Of a stretch of DNA of 43,535 bases, positions 17,045 to 25,783 are shown piece after piece (the first letter of the stretch is position 1; every line of letters begins with the position of its first letter). This DNA is from an uncultured Prevotellaceae bacterium. Its GTDB lineage: Bacteria > Bacteroidota > Bacteroidia > Bacteroidales > Muribaculaceae. The DNA is taken from assembly GCA_900319525.1 (NCBI GenBank), contig ONOU01000024.1:1-43535 (forward strand). Direction: 5' to 3'. The notes under the pieces were generated by a model. It worked only from the letters and a program-made list of their open reading frames with translations. It ran no database searches and was not told the DNA's origin. The translations under genes were made by a program, and so were the position numbers.

Positions 17045-17136
17045 CACACACCTCCCACGCCACTCAGCTAGCCACCCATCCAACCGAATCCCACGTAAAG
17101 CCGCAAAGCCAGGTTAACGTGAGGCCCTAAGAGTAC

Positions 17137-17190
17137 AGACGCCCCTCTAAGCTCTAAGCTCTAAGCCCTAAACCGCGAGCAACGCGAGCC
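17137..17190. repeat. Dispersed intergenic repeat (CTCTAAG array plus GCGAGC arms)
   Basis: Three and a half copies of a 7-bp CTCTAAG unit are followed by CCGCGAGCAACGCGAGCC. A related copy lies at 21622-21662, also just past a gene end. The rest of the 277-bp gap (17045-17321) shows only a small TTGCG/CGCAA hairpin near 17265. Confidence 0.6.
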
Positions 17191-17321
17191 CATCGCCCCT
17201 GAGGGCACTAATAAACGTGAATTTGTGTAAAATTTGGTTTCATTGTGCCGGAATTTGGGCAAGATTGCGTAAATTCGCAAGCTATTGGGGTTCAAAAAGC
17301 CTCATATAACTACCGAATCTC

Positions 17322-17975
17322 ATGAGACCAATAACCAATATACTACTAGTGCTGGCACTTATCTGCTACGTCTTTCTGCCCTTCTACGACATCTCGTTGG
17401 TCGGCACAGTGACTGGACTAGGCTACACAGCCGGCACGATATCGCAATCACTCTCACTGGGCAATGTGCTACTGGCACTGTTGCCCTTCATCACCTGTTT
17501 TGGCGCCATCGCCCTGAACTGCCTCAAGAAGCGCTGGTGGGTACTTGGCACCATCGCATTGATCCTGCTTGGACTGTGGTTCTTTGCCCAGACCAAGGGC
17601 CTTCACGACATCGTGCTGCAGCATGCCCCTGAGGTGACCCCCGACAACGACTTGGGCGAGGGTTTCTCGATAACAGGACTGGGCATCGGGTACAAGCTGT
17701 CCTATGGCCTGTATATCCTGTCACTGATCTCGGCCATCATCTCGCTGTTACCGTTCAAGTTCAACGAGACCATCGAGAAGGCTGTCGATGACACCTTTGA
17801 GGACGGACGCCGCCTGGCACGCAACGAGTTCAACCGTCTGGAGAGCAACCTGCACAAGCCCGGCAAGTCTAAACAGCATCCCGGCAAACCGACAACGCAG
17901 CCTACCCCACCCGAGCCCACACACGATGAGCCCGTCGAGGACAAGGAAGACCCGACGCGGTTTATGCCTAAATAG
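17322..17975 (+). CDS. Hypothetical membrane protein, four helices
   Basis: 217 residues. The first helix (about 5-24, ILLVLALICYVFLPFYDI) could pass for a signal peptide but is followed by three more (about 45-65, 70-90, 120-145). A cytoplasmic-looking C-terminus with an acidic/Arg-rich stretch (DDTFEDGRRLARNEFNRLES) and a Pro/Lys-rich disordered tail follows. I do not recognise the family. ATG 17322 is the first start, with no clear promoter box. It is convergent with the lipoprotein gene at 18039-18578 and is not obviously linked to rnc. Confidence 0.7.
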   Translation: MRPITNILLVLALICYVFLPFYDISLVGTVTGLGYTAGTISQSLSLGNVLLALLPFITCFGAIALNCLKKRWWVLGTIALILLGLWFFAQTKGLHDIVLQHAPEVTPDNDLGEGFSITGLGIGYKLSYGLYILSLISAIISLLPFKFNETIEKAVDDTFEDGRRLARNEFNRLESNLHKPGKSKQHPGKPTTQPTPPEPTHDEPVEDKEDPTRFMPK

Positions 17976-18038
17976 GTTTTAGGTGCTATTTCATTAGGCA
18001 ATGATATCGATATTGGCCCTGCTAACCGTTTCCTTAAA

Positions 18039-18578
18039 TTATTCTGCGGGTACTTGGGGATGGTGCATAACGATGCGACGGATGGTGATGGGCGTTGTCA
18101 CACTCAAGGTATTCCTGGTGGCTCCATAAAAGAAGATACGGCCTGCCAACACATCGTATTGGGCCAGCACACCATGCACATTCTTGTACACCACGTTTCC
18201 TAGCCAGATATAGGGGAGGTCAAGTTCCACGCTGTGAAGCAATACCCACTTGGCCGAGAACTCGCCCTGCCACAGCAACTGCCACTCGTCATGCTCGGGG
18301 GTGCCGTCGTGGGACACGTTGGTGCGTATCAGCTCGTTATAATAGCCCGTCACCGTGCTGTCCTTGGTATTGAAGGTATAGTTCATCTCAATAAAATGAA
18401 TGCTGTCATCATACTGATAAACCCATTCCCCATTCATGTATTTGTTAAAGTTATCCTGCAACTCGACACTCTCGAGCGTGGTCCAGTCGGTCTCGATGAC
18501 TTCATGATCACCCTCACAGGCCGCCAGCGCCACCATCAGCACAGCGCAACATAACATCCATTTGAAAATCTTTACCAT
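18039..18578 (-). CDS. Putative lipoprotein, lipocalin-like size
   Basis: 179 residues with a lipoprotein signal: a basic start (MVKIFKW), a hydrophobic core, and the lipobox LAAC with Cys at about position 20. The mature part is rich in alternating hydrophobic residues and aromatic strands (GEWVYQYDD, WLGNVVYKNVHG), compatible with a small beta-barrel, but no family is recognised. ATG 18578 is preferred over a longer frame from 18644 because the -7 box lies at 18609-18616, inside the longer version. It follows the outer-membrane operon on the same strand but has its own promoter. Confidence 0.75.
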   Translation of the reverse strand: MVKIFKWMLCCAVLMVALAACEGDHEVIETDWTTLESVELQDNFNKYMNGEWVYQYDDSIHFIEMNYTFNTKDSTVTGYYNELIRTNVSHDGTPEHDEWQLLWQGEFSAKWVLLHSVELDLPYIWLGNVVYKNVHGVLAQYDVLAGRIFFYGATRNTLSVTTPITIRRIVMHHPQVPAE

Positions 18579-18608
18579 ATCTCTTGATAATTCAACAATT
18601 ACAGGGTG

Positions 18609-18616
18609 CAAAATTA
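18609..18616 (-). promoter_or_regulatory. -7 promoter box of lipoprotein gene (18039-18578)
   Basis: Minus-strand TAATTTTG followed by CACC, about 30 bp before the ATG at 18578. Confidence 0.65.
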
Positions 18617-18667
18617 GTAAAAACATGGCAAAAGTGCCACACAATTCTAAATAATTAACCCTAATAA

Positions 18668-18698
18668 GAAGAATCGCACCATTGAGGCACGATTCTTC
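18668..18698 (-). terminator. Hairpin ending the outer-membrane operon
   Basis: GAAGAATCG (18668-18676) pairs perfectly with CGATTCTTC (18690-18698). On the minus strand it is followed by TTATTA. It is well placed to end the transcript running from 25.2 kb. Confidence 0.5.
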
Positions 18699-18712
18699 AA
18701 TATCACTTAAGC

Positions 18713-18772
18713 GGACTTCTATAAATTAGCTTGGTGTGGATTTGGATTGATTTTCAACAAATCTGGCTGCCA
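18713..18772. mobile_element. Truncated copy of the 36.55-kb MITE
   Basis: Positions 18713-18769 match 36555-36611 at 52 of 57 bases, starting with the terminal repeat GGACTTCTATAAATTA. The matching right end is absent; a different inverted-repeat element begins at 18774. Confidence 0.8.
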
Positions 18773-18773
18773 G

Positions 18774-18935
18774 GCTGTGTCATAATTCAAGCCTGCATGA
18801 GTGTCCGTGCTGCGCACGGAGAAATTAAATGAAAATTTGTATAAAAATTAAACAAAATAGATTTTTATTTATAATTTTGTTAAAATTCTCGAGCGAAGCT
18901 CGATCAAAGGCTTAAGATGCGAATTATGACACAGC
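18774..18935. mobile_element. MITE-like element with 15-bp terminal inverted repeats
   Basis: GCTGTGTCATAATTC (18774-18788) is the exact reverse complement of 18921-18935. Just inside, AAGCCT (18789-18794) pairs with AGGCTT (18908-18913). Two perfect hairpins lie within: TCCGTGC-TGC-GCACGGA (18804-18820) and TCGAGC-GAA-GCTCGA (18889-18903). It is 162 bp, AT-rich in the middle and non-coding. It resembles a non-autonomous mobile or REP-type element; no transposase is in the window. Confidence 0.6.
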
Positions 18936-18950
18936 GGCATTGCAGTGGGA

Positions 18951-21509
18951 CTAGTTGCCGCCGCCCATGCCGCCAACGGGCGTGTTGCCGCCGGTGCTGC
19001 CCGACTGCTTGCCGCTGCCGATGAGGTCATCGTTCTCGATGGACTTGTCGGCCTTCTTTACACGCGTGGTGAGCGAGCCAAAGCGGTAGCTCACTGAGAT
19101 GCCGAACTTGCGACCCTGGCGCTGCTCATAGCGCGACCACCCCGTCACGTCACCCTGGGTGATGTAATTCTTCATGCTCATGTACTTGCCGCTGAAGGGG
19201 TTCTGGGCCGACAACTGAACAGTCAGCCTGTCCTCCTTGAGGAACGAGCGTTGCAGGCTGAAGCCGTGGAAGAAGATGGTGCCCATGCGTCCATACAGGT
19301 CGTTGATGCCTCCGCCCCACATGCCGGCGAAGCCCGACAGTTGCAGTTTCCAGGGCAGGAACTGGGTCACGTTGGCAAAGAAGTTGCCGCTCACGCGGTC
19401 GTTCTTCAGTCCAAGTTCCTTGCTCTTATAGTAGTTGTAGCCGATGGAGCCGTTTAGCATGAAATTGGTCTTCTGGGTCATCATCCACTGCACAAAGGCC
19501 GAGATGGTGGTCGAGTAGGTCTTGAGCGTGTTGGCATAGGTCGATACCTGCACCAGGCCGTCGGCCCACTTCACGGCGCCGATGCCGTTGTTGCTGAACT
19601 GGAACTGCGGTGTGATGTTGAAGGTCAACTTGGGTCCCACGCGCATGTAGGTCAGACTCACCGAGTGGTAGTGGACGCTGCCCAGGTCGGTGTTGCCATA
19701 GGAGCGGCTCGTGGGCGTCTCAATCACAGCAGGATTCAGGTAGCTGATGCCCGGACGGTTGATGCTGGCGGCGTAGGACAGCTTCAAGCTGTTGGCAAAG
19801 TTGAACTGGTAGCGCAGGCTGGCGCTGGGCACAAAGTCGTTGAGGTGGGCCTCGTAGGCATCCTGCTGGCCATCGGGATAGGTGGCGCGCAGGAAGCTGT
19901 GCTCGTAGCGCAGTCCAGCCCTCGCATCCCACGGCCCACTGTGGAAGGTATAGCTCAAGTAGGCTGCACCCACCTGGGTCACATGCTTGTAGCGCATGTC
20001 CATGTCGTCATCGATACCCAGGTAGTCCTGGATGTTGTGGCTGCGGTTCAGGCGGTAGATGTATTTGGCACCGGTCTCCAGCTTGTGCTTCTCGGCCAGG
20101 GGGCGTGTCCAGTCGAGCTGGACGGTGTGCTCGTTGAAGTCCTCCTTGCCGTCACTGTCGATGCCATAGTAAGGCACGGGCAGATTGACATTGTCGGTGT
20201 ACTTGGAGTTCTCCTTGTTCTTGTTGTGCCATGCCGAGAGCATGTAGCTCAGCGTGACGGTCTCGCCCTTGAGACGCGTGCGGCGCTGATAGTCCAAGCG
20301 GCTGTCCAGGCTATAGCTGTCGGCACTGGTGTGATTGCCGATGTTGTAACTGTAGAGGGGATCGCCCGTGGCGTTGCGCATGATGCTGCGGGAGACGCCA
20401 TCACCACCATAGTCATAGGCAAACCCGCCCAGCGAGAGTGACAGCAGATTCAAGGTGTCGGGTTCCCAGCTGGCGCTCACGTCACCAAAGTGGACAGTCA
20501 TCTTGTCCACATCAAAATTGCCCTCATTCGTCAATTCGGCCCCACTCTGGGAATAACGGTTCAAGGTCGTAGTCCTGGTCTGCTGGCCATTACTGCCATC
20601 GTAGTGGATGCCATAATTGACCGACAGCACGACCTTGTCGAGTTGGGTGGTCAGGTTCAGCGAGCCTCCCAGGGCACCCATGTGGTCGGCCCTGGCCGAT
20701 GCCATGCCCGAGACGCCCTTGATGGTCGAGTTGTCGGCCATGACGATGTTCAGGATCAAGGTTGTGCCCTCGGCATCATACTTGGCGCCAGGCTCGGTGA
20801 TGACCTCGATGCGCTTGACACTGCTGGCAGGCATCGCCTTGAGGATGTCCTTGGCGTTGCGCGAGAGCGACGGGTCCGGGTGGCCGTTGCGGAATATCTT
20901 GTAATTGGTTTGACCGTTCACGCGTATCTCGTCCTGGGCATCGACACTCACCATGGGCACCTTGCGCAGCATGGTCAGCACGTTGTTGGTCTTGCTGTCG
21001 GCATCATCGGCCACGCTGTAGCCGATGCGGTCCACCTCCTGCTTGATGAGTTGGCGCTGGGCAGTGACCGTCACATCCTTCAACTGGATGTTGTCAAACA
21101 CGCTCAGCAGCGAGTCGTTGACCCAATCGTCGTCATCGGTGGCGGCCACGGGGACGTCACGCGTGAGCTTCAGCGAGGTGGAATAGCCCATCTGGCTGTA
21201 GGTGCCGTCCAGAGTGTTGCCGCCGATGGTCGCCTTGTAGCTGGCGCCAATCTCGGGGATCTCGACGTTGAGTTTGCCGTCCTTGATGGACGCCTTGGCC
21301 TTGATGCCATAGGCCTTCTGCTCGGGCGAGTCGAGTGTGGCGGTAATCTCATCGCCCTGTTGTTGCATGTTCAGCACAACGGGGATGGTGTAAGGGCCTG
21401 CGGTGATGCTTCCTTTCCAAGCGCCGTTCAGGTCCTGTGCCACGGCGGTGAGGCACGCCATGACAATCACGACGGCACTAAACAATCTTCTAAAAAAATG
21501 ACGTTTCAT
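18951..21509 (-). CDS. Outer-membrane beta-barrel (TonB-receptor-like) protein with extra N-terminal domain
   Basis: 852 residues. A signal peptide (about 1-24) leads into a ~90-residue beta domain (about 25-117; LNGAWKGSITAGPYTIPVVL, ITATLDSPEQKAYGI, GASYKATIGGNTLDGTYSQMG). This resembles a domain found at the N-terminus of secreted hydrolases in Bacteroidota. Residues ~135-270 form a TonB-type plug (DNIQLKDVTVTAQRQLIKQE, MLRKVP, NPAKDILKAMPASSVKRIEV-like, EPGAKYDAEGT). The remainder matches the OMP_b-brl_3 barrel, ending in a Gly-rich tail. It lacks the C-terminal aromatic strand of classical SusC. The substrate is unknown. It is last in an operon with a close paralogue (21665-24010) that lacks the N-terminal domain. 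Confidence 0.85.
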   Translation of the reverse strand: MKRHFFRRLFSAVVIVMACLTAVAQDLNGAWKGSITAGPYTIPVVLNMQQQGDEITATLDSPEQKAYGIKAKASIKDGKLNVEIPEIGASYKATIGGNTLDGTYSQMGYSTSLKLTRDVPVAATDDDDWVNDSLLSVFDNIQLKDVTVTAQRQLIKQEVDRIGYSVADDADSKTNNVLTMLRKVPMVSVDAQDEIRVNGQTNYKIFRNGHPDPSLSRNAKDILKAMPASSVKRIEVITEPGAKYDAEGTTLILNIVMADNSTIKGVSGMASARADHMGALGGSLNLTTQLDKVVLSVNYGIHYDGSNGQQTRTTTLNRYSQSGAELTNEGNFDVDKMTVHFGDVSASWEPDTLNLLSLSLGGFAYDYGGDGVSRSIMRNATGDPLYSYNIGNHTSADSYSLDSRLDYQRRTRLKGETVTLSYMLSAWHNKNKENSKYTDNVNLPVPYYGIDSDGKEDFNEHTVQLDWTRPLAEKHKLETGAKYIYRLNRSHNIQDYLGIDDDMDMRYKHVTQVGAAYLSYTFHSGPWDARAGLRYEHSFLRATYPDGQQDAYEAHLNDFVPSASLRYQFNFANSLKLSYAASINRPGISYLNPAVIETPTSRSYGNTDLGSVHYHSVSLTYMRVGPKLTFNITPQFQFSNNGIGAVKWADGLVQVSTYANTLKTYSTTISAFVQWMMTQKTNFMLNGSIGYNYYKSKELGLKNDRVSGNFFANVTQFLPWKLQLSGFAGMWGGGINDLYGRMGTIFFHGFSLQRSFLKEDRLTVQLSAQNPFSGKYMSMKNYITQGDVTGWSRYEQRQGRKFGISVSYRFGSLTTRVKKADKSIENDDLIGSGKQSGSTGGNTPVGGMGGGN

Positions 21510-21621
21510 ATCCTTTTTCTGGGTTTAATGTTTCGTTTCTATCTCTTAGACGCACAACACCCTCAAAAAGCTTCAAAAAAAAATCAATATTTTTTTCATC
21601 CGTGCTCCCACAACAGGAACG

Positions 21622-21662
21622 CGGACGCCGCTCTAAACTCTAAACAGTGAGCACAGCGAACG
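21622..21662. repeat. Dispersed intergenic repeat, second copy
   Basis: GGACGCCGCTCTAAACTCTAAAC followed by a GTGAGCACAGCGAAC segment, matching the 17137-17190 repeat in order and sequence with fewer 7-bp units. It lies in the 155-bp gap between the two barrel genes. Confidence 0.55.
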
Positions 21663-21664
21663 CA

Positions 21665-24010
21665 TTATTGGCCGCCTTTACCGCCACCGCTTGATGAGCC
21701 GCCGGAGTTGTCGCCGCCCATGAGGTCGTCGTTCTGAATGGAGTTTTTTGCTCTCTTCACCGATGCCTTGAGCGAACCGAAGCGGAAGCTGACCGAGATG
21801 TCGAAGCTGCGCTGTAGATATCTACCTCTCGACCATCCAGTCACATCGCCCTGGTCTATGCTTTGCGAATACTTGGTGTACTTTTTGAACGGGTTACTTG
21901 CCGAGAGCTGAACCGTTAGGCGCTCTTCGCTCAAGAACGAGCGCTGCAAGCCAAATCCATGGGAGAACGACGTACTCGAGCGGTGCCCATACACGTCATA
22001 GGTGCCTCCGCCCCACATGCCTGCATAGCCTGTGAGTTCCAGGCTCCATGGCAGATACTGGGTCACGTTAACATAAAGGTTATGGCTAAAACCATCATTC
22101 TTCAGATTCAACTCTTTGCTCTTGAAGTAGTTATAGCCGACCGAGCCATTGAGCATGATATTGGTCTTCTCGTGCGCCATCCACTGCACGTAGGTCGACA
22201 GATAGCCTGATCGCCTCTTTAATGTGTTGGCATAGGTGGATACCTGAACCAGACCATCGGCCCACTTTACTGAGCCGATTCCGTTATTGCTTAAAGAGAA
22301 TTGCGGCGTGACATTGAAAGTGAACTTCGATCCCACATGCATAAAAGTCATGCTCATCGAGTGATAATGCACGCTACCCAGGTCGGTATTGCCATAGGAG
22401 CGGCTTGTCGGACTCTCGACAATGGCGGGATTCAAGTAGTAGATGCTCGGGCGGTTGATGCTGGTAGCATAGGAGAACTTGAGGCTGTTGGCATCATTGA
22501 TCTTATAACGCAGGTTGGCACTAGGCACTACGTCATCGAACTGCGCATCAAAAGCCTCCTGAGTACCGTCGGGATAGGACGCACGCATGTAACTGTGCTC
22601 ATAACGCAGACCGGCACGCACCGACCACGGGCCACTGGTAAAGGTATATCTTACATAAGCAGCGCCCACCTGAGTCACATGCTTGAAACGCATGTCCATG
22701 TCATCCTCGATGTCCAGATAGTCAATCATGCTGTGGCTGCGGCTCATGCGGTAGATGTACTTGACTCCGGTTTCGATGGTATGTTTCTTCTCGGCAAAAG
22801 GACGCATCCAGTCGAGCTGGACAGTGTGCTCGTCAAAGTCCTGCTTGTCCTTCTGATCCACACCATTATAAGGCACTGGCAAATTGAAAGGCTCGGTGTA
22901 CAACGATTTGTCCTTGTTCTCGCTGTGTTGAGCACTGAGCATGTAACTCAGCGTGATAGTCTCGCCCTTGAGGCGCGTGCTACGCTGATAATCCAAGCGG
23001 GTGCTCATGCTATAACCCTCATAATGGTCGTGATTGTCAATGCCATAGCTATAGATGGTCTGCCCAGCGGCGTCACGCATCAAATTCGTGGAAAAGGCTT
23101 TATCACTGAAGTCATAGATATGTCCGCCCAACGACATGGATACGAGGTTCAGCGTGTCGGGCTCCCAGCTGGCGCTCAAGTAGCCGTATTGAGACGTCAT
23201 CTTGTCCGTTTTATCGGTGCCATCACTCACCAGCTCAGCCCCACTCTCCTTGTAATGGTTCAAGGACGAACTGGTGCTCTCATCGTCGTGTCCAACACCG
23301 TGATTAATGCCATAATCCACTGATATCACCACCTTGTCGAGCTGCGTAGTCAGGTCTATCGAACCTCCCAGATAACCCATATTGTCTGCATTGGCACTTG
23401 CCATGCCCGAGACTCCCTTCAGGGTCGAGTTATCGGCCATGACAATGTTCAAGATGACGGTTGTCCCCTCTGCATCATATTTGGCACCCGGCTCGGTGAT
23501 GACCTCGATACGCTTCACGCTGCTGGCTGGCATTGCCTTGAGAATATCCTTGGGATTGTTGGAGAGCGACGGGTCTGGATGCCCGTTGCGGAAAATCTTG
23601 AAACTGGTCTGCCCGTTGACGCGAATCTCATCGTTGGCATCTACGGTAACCAGGGGCACCTTGCGCAACATTTTCATGACGGTATTGGTCTTGCTGTCGG
23701 GGTCGGCCTCGATATTGTAGCCGATGCGGTCCACCTCCTGCTTGATGAGCTGGCGCTGAGCCGTGACCTCAACATCCTTGAGCTGGATGTTGTCAAACAC
23801 GTTCAACAGCGAGTCATTGACCCAATCATCGTCATTGCCACTGGCTGGAGCCGACTGACGCGCCACCGTGGTCGTATCATTCTTTTGCTTAGTTGAGCAA
23901 TTCAACGTATCGCCCTGGAGGGCCGTGCTATTGTTCTGTGCAAAAGCCACCATGCCACACATCAATGCGGCGATGGCACATAATAGCTTTGATATCAAAT
24001 AAGGTTTCAT
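21665..24010 (-). CDS. Outer-membrane beta-barrel (TonB-receptor-like) protein
   Basis: 781 residues from ATG 24010 (an upstream TTG at 24031 is less likely). A signal peptide (about 1-24, ending VAFAQ) and a ~45-residue low-complexity linker come first. Then NDDDWVNDSLLNVFDNIQLK, the plug (VTAQRQLIKQEVDRIGY, VNGQTSFKIFRNGHPDPSL, SSVKRIEVITEPGAKYDAEG) and an OMP_b-brl_3 barrel follow, with a Gly/Ser-rich C-terminus. From the DDDWVND motif onward it is strongly similar to the neighbouring 852-aa protein, so the pair arose by duplication and only the N-terminal extension differs. No SusD partner lies nearby, which argues against a classical glycan uptake pair. The ligand is unknown. Confidence 0.85.
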   Translation of the reverse strand: MKPYLISKLLCAIAALMCGMVAFAQNNSTALQGDTLNCSTKQKNDTTTVARQSAPASGNDDDWVNDSLLNVFDNIQLKDVEVTAQRQLIKQEVDRIGYNIEADPDSKTNTVMKMLRKVPLVTVDANDEIRVNGQTSFKIFRNGHPDPSLSNNPKDILKAMPASSVKRIEVITEPGAKYDAEGTTVILNIVMADNSTLKGVSGMASANADNMGYLGGSIDLTTQLDKVVISVDYGINHGVGHDDESTSSSLNHYKESGAELVSDGTDKTDKMTSQYGYLSASWEPDTLNLVSMSLGGHIYDFSDKAFSTNLMRDAAGQTIYSYGIDNHDHYEGYSMSTRLDYQRSTRLKGETITLSYMLSAQHSENKDKSLYTEPFNLPVPYNGVDQKDKQDFDEHTVQLDWMRPFAEKKHTIETGVKYIYRMSRSHSMIDYLDIEDDMDMRFKHVTQVGAAYVRYTFTSGPWSVRAGLRYEHSYMRASYPDGTQEAFDAQFDDVVPSANLRYKINDANSLKFSYATSINRPSIYYLNPAIVESPTSRSYGNTDLGSVHYHSMSMTFMHVGSKFTFNVTPQFSLSNNGIGSVKWADGLVQVSTYANTLKRRSGYLSTYVQWMAHEKTNIMLNGSVGYNYFKSKELNLKNDGFSHNLYVNVTQYLPWSLELTGYAGMWGGGTYDVYGHRSSTSFSHGFGLQRSFLSEERLTVQLSASNPFKKYTKYSQSIDQGDVTGWSRGRYLQRSFDISVSFRFGSLKASVKRAKNSIQNDDLMGGDNSGGSSSGGGKGGQ

Positions 24011-24055
24011 GATAGTTGTCGGTTTACGCAAAAGGCTTCGTTATCTCTTCTTGAT

Positions 24056-24610
24056 TTATTGTTCTCTTTTTGCCAATTGGCGAACATCATCCTCGAGAGC
24101 TGCCGCGCGCTGGTAGACTGTCGATTTATCATATGTTACCCAGTATACAAACACAAAGACCGCGAAGAGGATGGCAGCAAACAATATCCTCCAAATGCCG
24201 CTTGCTCCAAAAATAATATCCACTAAAATATAGAGGAAAAGGAAAAGGAAGGACACTATGCTGGCAAAGCGCCCACGTTTCCTGTGGCGCAAGACACCTA
24301 GGAGCTGTTCCTGCCGTGGAGCATTCTTGAACTTACCTGCCCAGTGCAGATCGATTACCGATATAAACATATTCACAAGCGCAATAACCGCAAAAAGAAT
24401 CATCTTGCAGCCCAGCTGAACGCCAATGGGGCGATTACAAAGTGACATCCACAAGCAAGAAGTGATCAACGCAAGAGCCATTACCACACTCCATCTTGAA
24501 GTTTTCACAATCTTGGCAATTGCCTGGTCAATACGCTCGTTCAGTTCCTGCCTGGCATCAATAGATTCCTGATTATCACTGATTACAATATTCATTCTCT
24601 CCTGTTCCAT
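24056..24610 (-). CDS. Small membrane protein in barrel operon
   Basis: 184 residues: a charged N-terminal helix (about 1-38), two pairs of hydrophobic helices (about 40-60 and 65-88; 115-140 and 143-163), and a charged C-terminal helix (RAAALEDDVRQLAKRE). The central loop is basic (RHRKRGRF). The next gene upstream has the same layout. The stop is 46 bp before the 21665-24010 barrel gene, supporting co-transcription. I do not recognise the family; the arrangement would suit a membrane sensor or assembly factor, but that is inference. Confidence 0.7.
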   Translation of the reverse strand: MEQERMNIVISDNQESIDARQELNERIDQAIAKIVKTSRWSVVMALALITSCLWMSLCNRPIGVQLGCKMILFAVIALVNMFISVIDLHWAGKFKNAPRQEQLLGVLRHRKRGRFASIVSFLFLFLYILVDIIFGASGIWRILFAAILFAVFVFVYWVTYDKSTVYQRAAALEDDVRQLAKREQ

Positions 24611-24677
24611 GATTTCTAAAATTAATCGTCTTTACTACTTTAAACGCAAAAGGGTACCAATTTGCTACACGCCAGCC

Positions 24678-25226
24678 TCACTTTTTTTCACCTTCCTGCT
24701 TGACAAGCTCACGCATTCGCTCGATTTTTTCGTTCTTGGGAATTCCTCTTCCCGTCAAACAACTGACAGCAGAAAAGAGCATCAATGCCAATCCAATAAC
24801 ACCAAAAAATACTCCAATCCAATCCTCATCCGACCTAAAGACAATCAAAATGGCCACAAATAACAGGATAACACCCATCACACCCACAAGGCCCATATCC
24901 ATCTTACGGCACTTATCATAATAGGCGCACAATTCTTGGGCACTCTCGCAATTGGTTATTGACAGCCAATGCTTTTCATACCGTTTCCCCAAAATGCGGA
25001 GAATAGGCATACACAACGCTATGGTCAAAATGAAGATAGACTTGAAACTCCATCCTTGCAAACTGTAAGCGTCGTAGAATACCATAAACAAGAAAACAAG
25101 GATAGTGAGATCAAATATGATATCAAACCTCTTGAGTTTTTGGGACGCGAATCGACTCTGTTCGATTTCTTCCTTGAAACTCGACATCAGTTCGTCAAGT
25201 TCGTTATTTACTGTTTCAGTTTCCAT
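24678..25226 (-). CDS. Small membrane protein, first gene of barrel operon
   Basis: 182 residues from ATG 25226 (a GTG three codons upstream is less likely). A charged N-terminal segment (about 1-33, LDELMSSFKEEIEQSR) is followed by two helices (about 38-58, 63-82), a loop with three cysteines (Cys at CESAQELCAYYDKC), two more helices (about 108-150) and a charged tail (KIERMRELVKQEGEKK). Its layout mirrors the downstream 184-residue protein. A good promoter lies at 25285-25292. Unrecognised; no sigma or anti-sigma motif is visible. Confidence 0.7.
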   Translation of the reverse strand: METETVNNELDELMSSFKEEIEQSRFASQKLKRFDIIFDLTILVFLFMVFYDAYSLQGWSFKSIFILTIALCMPILRILGKRYEKHWLSITNCESAQELCAYYDKCRKMDMGLVGVMGVILLFVAILIVFRSDEDWIGVFFGVIGLALMLFSAVSCLTGRGIPKNEKIERMRELVKQEGEKK

Positions 25227-25284
25227 AACACGCACTATAGTTTTATACCTTATTGTTTAATTAAACCGTTATTAAGCGACTCTG

Positions 25285-25292
25285 CAAATATA
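25285..25292 (-). promoter_or_regulatory. -7 promoter box of the barrel operon
   Basis: Minus-strand TATATTTG followed by GCAGAG, about 60 bp before ATG 25226. No comparable box is visible between the four downstream genes, so they probably form one transcript to the hairpin at 18668-18698. Confidence 0.65.
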
Positions 25293-25461
25293 AAGCCATA
25301 TCCACCCACCGACAGCCGATTTCCGGCACAAAAAAGCAGATTGGATATTTTTTTGCCCACATCTGTCAAATATTTTTACACTTTAAGCATTTTTACTGTT
25401 TGGCATAATTATTGCAGGTGAAAATTCATGTGTTTTTACAATTTAAAATAGATTAAGGATT

Positions 25462-25779
25462 ATGATACTGACGACAACTCCCCAAGTAGAGGGTTACGCA
25501 ATTAGAGAGTACAAGGGTGTAGTGACTGGCGAGACGATTATCGGCGCCAACTTCATGAAGGATATCTTTGCAGGCATCCGCGACATCGTGGGCGGCCGCT
25601 CGGCCAGCTACGAGAAAGTGCTGCGCAAGGCCAAGGACACCGCCATGGAGGAGATGATCGAGCGCGCCCAGCAGATGGGCGCCAACGCCATCGTGGGCAT
25701 CGACATCGACTACGAGACCATCGGCGAGAGCAACTCGATGCTCATGGTCGCCACCAGCGGCACCGCCGTGGTCATCTGA
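25462..25779 (+). CDS. YbjQ/UPF0145 family protein
   Basis: 105 residues covering the full YbjQ (heavy-metal-binding-like) fold: [60 protein letters not shown], and TSGTAVVI at the end. Members are small cytoplasmic proteins that form pentamers. A metal role has been proposed from structure but not proven. It is monocistronic. The upstream region has TTTG at 25399 but no clean TAnnTTTG box. Confidence 0.9.
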   Translation: MILTTTPQVEGYAIREYKGVVTGETIIGANFMKDIFAGIRDIVGGRSASYEKVLRKAKDTAMEEMIERAQQMGANAIVGIDIDYETIGESNSMLMVATSGTAVVI

Positions 25780-25783
25780 TACA

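Noticed and set aside
17151-17172. Telomere-like CTCTAAG/CCCTAAA repeat
   Set aside because: Too short and embedded in a dispersed intergenic repeat; no link to a chromosome end.
20490-21650. 386-codon plus-strand frame opposite the barrel gene, plus similar frames at 19665-20441 and 22301-23323
   Set aside because: Antisense shadows of the two barrel proteins, with Val/Gly/His-rich composition and no promoter.
18951-24010. Classical SusC/SusD glycan uptake pair
   Set aside because: No SusD-like lipoprotein is next to the barrels, and they match the OMP_b-brl_3 type rather than SusC.
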